Under the pieces are notes generated by a model, which had not been told where the DNA came from, did no database searches, and saw nothing but the letters and a program-made list of their open reading frames with translations. A DNA stretch of 64,000 nucleotides from contig DATJYC010000058.1 of the NCBI GenBank assembly GCA_035499735.1, positions 61,423 through 125,422 of the forward strand, given 5' to 3'. The translations under genes were made by a program, and so were the position numbers. This DNA is from VBDM01 sp035499735 (GTDB taxonomy: Bacteria > Pseudomonadota > Gammaproteobacteria > Burkholderiales > SG8-39). Below, piece by piece: positions 59,073-64,000 of the stretch. Each line of letters starts with the position of its first letter. Position 1 is the first letter of the stretch.

Positions 59073-59699
59073 ATGGCCAGAATGAAATTCCTGTGTGACG
59101 CCGAGCGCTGCATCGAGTGCAACGGCTGCGTGACCGCATGCAAGAACGAGAACGAGGTGCCCTGGGGGGTAAACCGACGCCGCGTCGTGACCATCAACGA
59201 CGGCGTGGTCGGCGCCGAGAAGTCGATCTCGGTCGCCTGCATGCACTGCTCGGACGCGCCCTGCATGGCGGTCTGCCCGGTCGACTGCTTCTACCGCACC
59301 GACGAGGGCGTGGTGCTTCACGACAAGGATCTGTGCATCGGCTGCGGCTACTGCTTCTACGCCTGCCCGTTCGGCGCGCCGCAGTTTCCCCAGGCCGGCG
59401 CGTTCGGCCTGCGCGGCAAAATGGACAAGTGCACCTTCTGCGCGGGCGGCCCGGAGAAGGACCTGTCGAAGGAGGAGTTCGCGAAGTACGGCTCGAACCG
59501 CCTTGCTCAGGGCAAGCTGCCCGCGTGTGCCGAGATGTGCTCGACGAAGGCTCTGCTCGGCGGTGACGGCGACGTGATCGCCGACATCTACCGCCAGCGG
59601 GTGCTGAAGCGCGGCAAGGGCTCCGAGGTCTGGGGCTGGGGCACGGCCTACGGCAAGCCGGATCAGAAGCCTGCGGCGCAGGCGGGAGCGAAGTCATGA
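59073..59699 (+). CDS. fdhB: Formate dehydrogenase iron-sulfur (beta) subunit
   Basis: The beta subunit carries electrons from the catalytic subunit to the cytochrome b subunit. The protein has 208 residues and no signal of its own, so it probably hitch-hikes with the Tat-exported alpha subunit. Four 4Fe-4S sites are suggested: CIECNGCVTACKNE near residue 11, CMHCSDAPCMAVCPVDC near 57, CIGCGYCFYACPFGAPQ near 89, and CTFC with CAEMC near 120-155. It lacks the C-terminal membrane helix of E. coli FdnH. A ribosome-binding site, GGGGAGAGGAG, lies upstream. Confidence 0.94.
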   Translation: MARMKFLCDAERCIECNGCVTACKNENEVPWGVNRRRVVTINDGVVGAEKSISVACMHCSDAPCMAVCPVDCFYRTDEGVVLHDKDLCIGCGYCFYACPFGAPQFPQAGAFGLRGKMDKCTFCAGGPEKDLSKEEFAKYGSNRLAQGKLPACAEMCSTKALLGGDGDVIADIYRQRVLKRGKGSEVWGWGTAYGKPDQKPAAQAGAKS

Positions 59700-59950
59700 A
59701 GACCCGCCTCATCGTCGCGGGCGCGGTGCTCGCTATCACCGCGGGGTTCGCCGGGTGCGGCGAGCGCGAGCAGGTGATCGTCTACAAGCAGGGCAAGTAC
59801 CAGGGCAAGCCCGACACCAAGCCCTGGGAGAACGACCCCGGCGCGAGTCTGTACACGAGTTCCAAGTGGAACAAGGGCGATCAGGCGAGCTGGGAGGCCG
59901 CTCTGCGGGCTCGCAACCAGAATCAGACCGAGTACAGCCGGGTTCAATAG
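59696..59950 (+). CDS. Small lipoprotein of formate dehydrogenase operon (unknown)
   Basis: This 84-residue predicted lipoprotein has the lipobox AGFAGC, giving a lipidated Cys near residue 21. The mature part is short and polar (VIVYKQGKYQGKPDTKPW, then ending NQNQTEYSRVQ). Its start overlaps the fdhB stop (ATGA). I know of no function. Position between the beta and gamma subunit genes suggests an accessory or anchoring subunit on the periplasmic face. Confidence 0.75.
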   Translation: MKTRLIVAGAVLAITAGFAGCGEREQVIVYKQGKYQGKPDTKPWENDPGASLYTSSKWNKGDQASWEAALRARNQNQTEYSRVQ

Positions 59951-59959
59951 GACATACCG

Positions 59960-60997
59960 ATGAGACTGATCGAGGTTCTCGGGCGTCCTTGCGCATTGGC
60001 GCTCGCTCTGGCGGCCCTCTCATGCATCCCGGCGCTGGCGCAACAGCGGGACGCACAGCAAGAGCAGGCGCAGACGCCGCCCCACAACAACGCCGAGACA
60101 TGGCGGGAAGTGCGCGGCGGCCCCTCCAAGGAGCAGGAGTACACGACGTCAATCAAGGGACGCGAGACTAGAGTGCTGGTGCAGACCTACGGTCAGACCT
60201 GGAGAGAGCTGAAGAACGGATGGGTCACGCCCATCGCGGGCTGGCTGATCGCGGCGGTCGTCGTCGTGATCGGCGCGTTCTACCGCTGGCGCGGGTCGAT
60301 CAAGGTTCACGGCGCACCGACCGGCCGCCTGATCCAGCGCTTCACGCCATTCGAGCGCTATGTCCACTGGGTGGTCGCGATCAGCTTCAGCATCCTCGGC
60401 GTGACCGGCCTGATCATCATGCTCGGGAAATACGTGCTGCTGCCGGTGATCGGCTACACGCTTTTCGGCTGGCTGACGCAGCTCTCCAAGCACCTGCACA
60501 ACTTCGCCGGCCCGGTGTTCGTGGTAAGCCTGCTCATGTTCATCGTCATGTTCATCAAGGACAACCTTCCGCGCTTCTACGACGTCGGCTGGCTGCTGAA
60601 GGCCGGCGGGATGATCTCGGGCCAGCACGTGCCCTCGGGCAAGTTCAATGCGGGCGAGAAGCTCTGGTTCTGGGTCGGCGTGGTCGTGCTCTCCCTGATC
60701 GTCAGCGCATCCGGGCTCGTTCTCGATTTCCCGAACTTCGACCAGGTCCGCGCGGTGATGATCGAGGCCAACCTCGTGCACGCCGTCTCGGCCGGCCTGG
60801 TGATGGCGATCTCGCTCGGACACATCTACCTCGGCTCGATCGGCCTCGAGGGAGCCTACGACGCCATGCGCTACGGTTACGTCGACGAGGCCTGGGCGAA
60901 GGAGCACCACGAGTACTGGTACAACGACATCAAGTCCGGCAAGATCAAGGCCGGCGCGGCGTCCGGGGTGCCGGTCGCGCCGCAGGTCCAGCACTGA
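59960..60997 (+). CDS. fdhC: Formate dehydrogenase cytochrome b556 (gamma) subunit
   Basis: The gamma subunit anchors the enzyme in the inner membrane and passes electrons to quinone through two b hemes. The protein has 345 residues. An N-terminal hydrophobic segment ends in IPALAQ, probably a signal peptide. A periplasmic stretch of about 65 residues follows, then five helices including one near residue 90. Heme-ligand His candidates are in FERYVHWVVAISFSILGVTG near residue 134, LSKHLHNFAGPVFV near 178, and LVHAVSAGLVMAISLGHIYLG near 273. The family features are complete. Confidence 0.93.
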   Translation: MRLIEVLGRPCALALALAALSCIPALAQQRDAQQEQAQTPPHNNAETWREVRGGPSKEQEYTTSIKGRETRVLVQTYGQTWRELKNGWVTPIAGWLIAAVVVVIGAFYRWRGSIKVHGAPTGRLIQRFTPFERYVHWVVAISFSILGVTGLIIMLGKYVLLPVIGYTLFGWLTQLSKHLHNFAGPVFVVSLLMFIVMFIKDNLPRFYDVGWLLKAGGMISGQHVPSGKFNAGEKLWFWVGVVVLSLIVSASGLVLDFPNFDQVRAVMIEANLVHAVSAGLVMAISLGHIYLGSIGLEGAYDAMRYGYVDEAWAKEHHEYWYNDIKSGKIKAGAASGVPVAPQVQH

Positions 60998-61013
60998 ACA
61001 AGAGGAGAGGGCG

Positions 61014-61253
61014 ATGAACGTTCGTATCCTGATCATGACCGCCGCAATGACCGTGACGGCAGGCGCAGTCTGGGCGAAACTGCCCCCCGCGCCGCCGGCG
61101 GACCCTGCCAAGGCCGCCGAGGCCAAGAAAGCGGCGGACGCGGCCGCCAAAAAGGACGCGGACGCGCTCGCAAAGGCACAGGACAGAGCCGTGGCGAACT
61201 ACCGCAAGAACAAGGGGATCAAGTCGCCGGCATCGGCGTCAGGCAAGAAGTAG
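61014..61253 (+). CDS. Small Ala/Lys-rich exported protein of formate dehydrogenase operon
   Basis: This 79-residue protein has a signal peptide (cleavage after AVWA near residue 21). The mature part has a Pro-rich start (KLPPAPPADPAK) and then a charged Ala/Lys helix, probably coiled coil. It ends AVANYRKNKGIKSPASASGKK. The ribosome-binding site AGAGGAGAGG is strong. The gene is last in the operon, 21 bases before the terminator hairpin. Function unknown. Confidence 0.72.
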   Translation: MNVRILIMTAAMTVTAGAVWAKLPPAPPADPAKAAEAKKAADAAAKKDADALAKAQDRAVANYRKNKGIKSPASASGKK

Positions 61254-61273
61254 TGGAGTAGGCAAATCCAGGG

Positions 61274-61297
61274 AAAGGGCGCTTCGGCGCCCTTTTT
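61274..61297 (+). terminator. Rho-independent terminator of the formate dehydrogenase operon
   Basis: AAAGGGCGC-TTCG-GCGCCCTTT has a stable nine-pair stem with a TTCG tetraloop, followed by a T-rich run (TTTTTGTTCTT). It lies just after the small exported protein gene. The next 239 bases, up to the ModE-like gene, hold no gene I can support. A TATACT at 61496-61501 could be its -10, but no good -35 is visible. Confidence 0.95.
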
Positions 61298-61536
61298 GTT
61301 CTTGGGTCAAGCGACGGCCATCCGGTAGACCCGTCCTGCGGCTCCGCAGGCGAAGATCACCGGAAATGATCCCGACCTTGTAGCGCCATAGGGCCGCCAG
61401 CGGCGCGACGCCGACGACCCGGCAAACGCGTCGAAGCGTCCTTCGAAGCGGGGCCTGATTCGGATTCGGAGCGTCCACGGATGTTTTCGAGTCGTTATAC
61501 TCCCCGGTCGCACCCTGACGAGAGCGTTTTCGTCCG

Positions 61537-61887
61537 ATGACCAAGGCGCGAGCCGAATTCCACCTCCGCGTCGTGAAGGGCAGGATCCGGGCGATCGGTC
61601 CGGGAAAGATCGCGCTGCTGGAGGCCATCCGCGACACCGGCTCGATATCCGCTGCCGCGCGGAAGCTCCGCATGTCATACCGGCGCGCCTGGATGCTTGT
61701 GGACGATCTCAATCGGCGCCTCTCGAAACCAGTCGTGCTGGCCGCGCCCGGCGGCAAGGACGGCGGCGGCACGCTGCTTTCGCCGACGGGGCACAAGCTG
61801 GTAGCTCTATACCGGGACATCGAGCGGCGCGCACTGAAGCATACGGCGAGCGCAGCGCGGTCGCTTGTCGGTCTTCTTGCCGAATAG
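61537..61887 (+). CDS. ModE-like winged-helix regulator without molybdate-binding domain
   Basis: This 116-residue protein corresponds to the N-terminal DNA-binding domain of ModE. KIALLEAIRDTGSISAAARKLRMSYRRAWMLVDDLNR (residues ~24-60; positions only roughly placed) covers the LysR-like helix-turn-helix, and RTGG-type wing residues appear as GGKDGGGTLLSPTG near 72. The two Mop domains that bind molybdate in E. coli ModE are absent. It sits 76 bases upstream of modA, whose promoter has a ModE-type operator, so it is the likely regulator. How it senses molybdate is unclear. Confidence 0.88.
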   Translation: MTKARAEFHLRVVKGRIRAIGPGKIALLEAIRDTGSISAAARKLRMSYRRAWMLVDDLNRRLSKPVVLAAPGGKDGGGTLLSPTGHKLVALYRDIERRALKHTASAARSLVGLLAE

Positions 61888-61905
61888 GCGGTCGGCGGAA
61901 CGGGA

Positions 61906-61949
61906 TTGTTGAGCTTTTCGATATGCGCTATATTCAACAGAATATAGCG
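61906..61949 (+). promoter_or_regulatory. modABC promoter with ModE-type operator
   Basis: The inverted repeat CGCTATATT (61926-61934), spacer CAACAG, AATATAGCG (61941-61949) is perfect over nine bases per arm and closely resembles the E. coli ModE site. A -10 element TATATT (61929-61934) lies within its left arm, 17 bases downstream of TTGTTG (61906-61911). Bound regulator would block RNA polymerase, giving repression of molybdate uptake when molybdate is plentiful. The modA ATG is 14 bases beyond the repeat. Confidence 0.85.
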
Positions 61950-61963
61950 ATCTTTGGTTCGAA

Positions 61964-62701
61964 ATGAAGCTGTCTCATGCTCTGCTTCTGGCATTTGTCG
62001 CCGCGATTCCGGCGAGGGCGGAAACCGTCACGGTATTCGCCGCAGCCAGCCTGAAGGACGCGCTCGACGAGAACGCCAGGGCTTACCAGGCGCAGAGCAC
62101 CGAGCGAATTGTGGTGTCCTATGGGGCGAGCTCGGCGCTCGCCAGGCAGATCGAGGCGGGTGCGCCGGCCGACTTGTTTATTTCCGCAGATCTCGAATGG
62201 ATGGACTACCTCGAGCAGCGGCGCCTGATCAGGGCCGATACGCGGCGGAACCTCCTGAGGAACCGCCTCGTGCTGGTCGCGCCTGAGGACAGCAAGGTCT
62301 CGGTTGACGTTGCCCCGGGCTTCCCGCTCGCCGCGCTACTCGGGAACGGCCGCCTCGCCATGGCCGACCCCGACTCGGTCCCCGCCGGCAAGTATGGCAA
62401 GGCGGCGCTGGAGTCGCTCGGCGTGTGGAAGGACGTTCGATCCAGGGTTGCGTCCGCGGAAAACGTGCGCGCAGCTCTGGTTCTCGTCTCGCGCGGGGAA
62501 GCGCCGCTGGGGATCGTGTACCGCACGGACGCCGCCGCGGATCCGAGCGTCCGCGTCGCGGGCGTTTTCCCGGAGAGCACCCATCCGCCGATCATCTATC
62601 CGGCCGCGCTGACGGCCACGGCCAAGCCGGCCGCGGCGCCCTTCCTGAACTGGCTGTACCGGGTCGAGGCGCGGGCGATCTTCAGGAAGCACGGTTTTTG
62701 A
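61964..62701 (+). CDS. modA: Molybdate ABC transporter periplasmic binding protein
   Basis: ModA captures molybdate (or tungstate) in the periplasm. The protein has 245 residues with a signal peptide (cleavage after IPARA near residue 18). ModA landmarks are TVFAAASLKDALDE near residue 22, VSYGASSALARQIEAGAPADLFISAD near residues 48-73, and MADPDSVPAGKYGK near 127. GIVYRTDAAAD lies near 184. The stop overlaps the modB start by one base. Confidence 0.95.
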   Translation: MKLSHALLLAFVAAIPARAETVTVFAAASLKDALDENARAYQAQSTERIVVSYGASSALARQIEAGAPADLFISADLEWMDYLEQRRLIRADTRRNLLRNRLVLVAPEDSKVSVDVAPGFPLAALLGNGRLAMADPDSVPAGKYGKAALESLGVWKDVRSRVASAENVRAALVLVSRGEAPLGIVYRTDAAADPSVRVAGVFPESTHPPIIYPAALTATAKPAAAPFLNWLYRVEARAIFRKHGF

Positions 62702-63408
62702 TGCTGGGTCCGGAAGAGCGGGAAGTCATCTGGCTCAGCCTGCGCATCGCGTTCTGGAGCGTCTTCGTCAGCCTGCCGCTCGCCCTGGCGGTAGCCTATG
62801 CGCTCGCGCGCGCGACCTTTCCCGGCAAGACGCTGTTCGACGCGGTGGTGCACCTGCCGCTCGTCCTTCCCCCCGTGGTCGTCGGGTTCTTCCTCCTCCT
62901 GCTGTTCGGGCGGCGCGGGCCGCTGGGCGAGATCCTCGAGCAGTGGTTCGGCATCGTCGTGGCGTTCCGCTGGACCGGCGCCGCGCTCGCGGCGGGTATC
63001 ATGGGTTTTCCGCTGATGGTGCGCGCCATCCGGCTCTCGTTCGAGACGATGGACCGCAAGCTCGAAGCCGCGGCGAGCACGCTGGGCGCCGGTCGCGCGG
63101 GCGTGTTTCTCACCGTGACGCTGCCGCTCGCGCTTCCGGGGCTCATCACCGGAGTTCTGCTCTCTTTTGCGCGTAGCCTGGGCGAGTTCGGCGCGACCAT
63201 CACCTTCGTGTCGAACATTCCCGGCGAGACGCGCACGTTGCCGCTCGCAATCTACACCTATACCCAGACGCCAGCCGGCGACGCGGCGGCGCTGCGCCTG
63301 AGCGCGATCGCCGTGGTGCTGTCGCTCGCCGCACTCTACCTCTCCGAAGTGCTCGTGCGTCGGGCAACGCGACGCATCGCGGGCGAAGATGCTGTCGCTC
63401 GAGGTTGA
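62701..63408 (+). CDS. modB: Molybdate ABC transporter permease
   Basis: This is the inner-membrane channel for molybdate, 235 residues with about five or six helices. The N-terminal motif is EVIWLSLRIAFWSVFVSLPL. HLPLVLPPVVVGFFLLLLFG lies near residues 58-77. The ATPase-coupling segment EAAASTLGAGRAGVFLTVTLP near 122, followed by SLGEFGATITFVSNIPGET near 160, is typical ModB. It overlaps modC by 20 bases. Confidence 0.95.
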   Translation: MLGPEEREVIWLSLRIAFWSVFVSLPLALAVAYALARATFPGKTLFDAVVHLPLVLPPVVVGFFLLLLFGRRGPLGEILEQWFGIVVAFRWTGAALAAGIMGFPLMVRAIRLSFETMDRKLEAAASTLGAGRAGVFLTVTLPLALPGLITGVLLSFARSLGEFGATITFVSNIPGETRTLPLAIYTYTQTPAGDAAALRLSAIAVVLSLAALYLSEVLVRRATRRIAGEDAVARG

Positions 63409-64000
63409 GCGCAGTCTCGGCGATTTCCGCCTCGCCGCTTCGTTCGAGGCGGGCGAGGGCGTCACCGCGCTCTTCGGCCGCTCGGGCGCGGGAAAGACAT
63501 CGGTCGTCAATGCCATCGCCGGAATCCTGCGCCCGGATCGCGGTCGCATAGCCATCAACGGCGAGACGATGTTCGATTCCGCGCGGGGCATCGACGTGCC
63601 GACGCCGAAGCGCCGAGTCGGCTACGTCTTCCAGGAAGGACGCCTCTTCCCGCACTTGAACGTGCGGCAGAACCTGAGCTACGCGGGGCTCTTCTCGCGC
63701 GGCATGCCGGCTTCCGAGTTCGACCGCGTGGTCGAGTTGCTCGGCTTGCGGGAGCTTCTCGAGCGACGGCCGGGCAACCTCTCGGGCGGCGAGAAGCAGC
63801 GCGTTGCGATCGGCCGGGCCCTGCTTTCGAGCCCCCGGCTGCTGCTGCTCGACGAGCCGCTCGCCTCGCTCGACGCCCACCGCAGGAGCGAGGTGCTTCA
63901 GTACATCGAGCTGATCCGGGACGACGTTAAAGTGCCCATCGTCTACGTGAGCCATGCCGTGGAGGAGGTGCTCCGGGTCGCGGATACGGTCGTGCTGATG
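63389..64000 (+). CDS. modC: Molybdate ABC transporter ATP-binding protein (C-terminus outside window)
   Basis: This is the ATPase for ModAB. The first 204 codons are present and the gene runs off the right edge. Walker A is FGRSGAGKTSVVNAI near residue 30. The Q-loop YVFQEGRLFPHL lies near 79, the signature NLSGGEKQRVAIGRAL near 130, Walker B LLLLDEPLASLDAH near 150, and the H-loop VYVSHAVEEV near 187. The missing part would hold the C-terminal molybdate-binding (Mop/TOBE) domain. Confidence 0.95.
   Translation, partial: MLSLEVERSLGDFRLAASFEAGEGVTALFGRSGAGKTSVVNAIAGILRPDRGRIAINGETMFDSARGIDVPTPKRRVGYVFQEGRLFPHLNVRQNLSYAGLFSRGMPASEFDRVVELLGLRELLERRPGNLSGGEKQRVAIGRALLSSPRLLLLDEPLASLDAHRRSEVLQYIELIRDDVKVPIVYVSHAVEEVLRVADTVVLM

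Overview
The window looks like chromosomal DNA of a GC-rich betaproteobacterium, probably Burkholderiales or a close relative and probably not a well-studied species. The signs are high GC, the blocks lysS-prfB / recJ-lolCD-comEC and surE-pcm-nlpD-rpoS, a Bug/TctC-type binding protein, a RelA with a dead HD domain, and many ATGA/GTGA translational couplings. I see no phage, insertion sequence, CRISPR array, rRNA or tRNA. No stretch over 300 bases lacks a gene.

Layout. 1-5356 (minus): truncated lysS, prfB with an intact programmed frameshift, a KTSC protein, a cyclophilin-like protein, recJ and an RpfE-like protein. 5398-9743 (plus): lipoprotein-release ABC transporter lolC-lolD, then comEC. 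9774-12459 (plus): three coupled genes (unknown, alpha/beta hydrolase, outer-membrane phospholipase A). 12572-14243 (minus): MtfA-like peptidase and EamA transporter. 14287-17019 (plus): relA, then two tiny paralogous genes, each behind a sequence matching a sigma-54 (-24/-12) promoter. This pair is the most novel-looking item in the window. 17238-20561 (plus): surE-pcm-nlpD-rpoS. 20569-27155 (minus): HD phosphohydrolase, then the run moxR-DUF58-transglutaminase-mltB-yhhQ. 27231-29367 (plus): deacetylase-family protein and a sugar-dehydrogenase-like lipoprotein. 29372-33189: an unknown protein, then divergent mnmH/selD and a TesA-type esterase whose start codon overlaps that of the divergent ABC gene ybbA. 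33188-37912 (plus): ybbA-ybbP exporter, truncated hemoglobin and rmuC. 38005-42210: an internally duplicated beta-helix lipoprotein, azlCD and an exported beta-propeller.

42301-47274 (minus) is a compact six-gene catabolic operon: oxidoreductase, creatininase family, cupin, 2-hydroxyacid dehydrogenase and two orphan solute-binding proteins. Upstream of it lies a stump of a PQQ-type dehydrogenase.

47875-64000 is mainly a molybdenum/formate dehydrogenase island. moaA-fdhD-mobA-moeA run leftward. DUF3305-DUF3306-ferredoxin-TorD-like chaperone-Tat peptide-fdhA-fdhB-lipoprotein-fdhC-small exported protein run rightward to a strong terminator. A ModE-like regulator and modABC follow, with modC cut by the window end. 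The modA promoter carries a perfect ModE-type inverted repeat over its -10 element. The genes together take up molybdate, build the cofactor, insert and sulfurate it, and assemble a Tat-exported, membrane-anchored formate dehydrogenase. The catalytic subunit uses Cys, not selenocysteine, so the only selenium use visible here is tRNA 2-selenouridine synthesis (selD plus mnmH).
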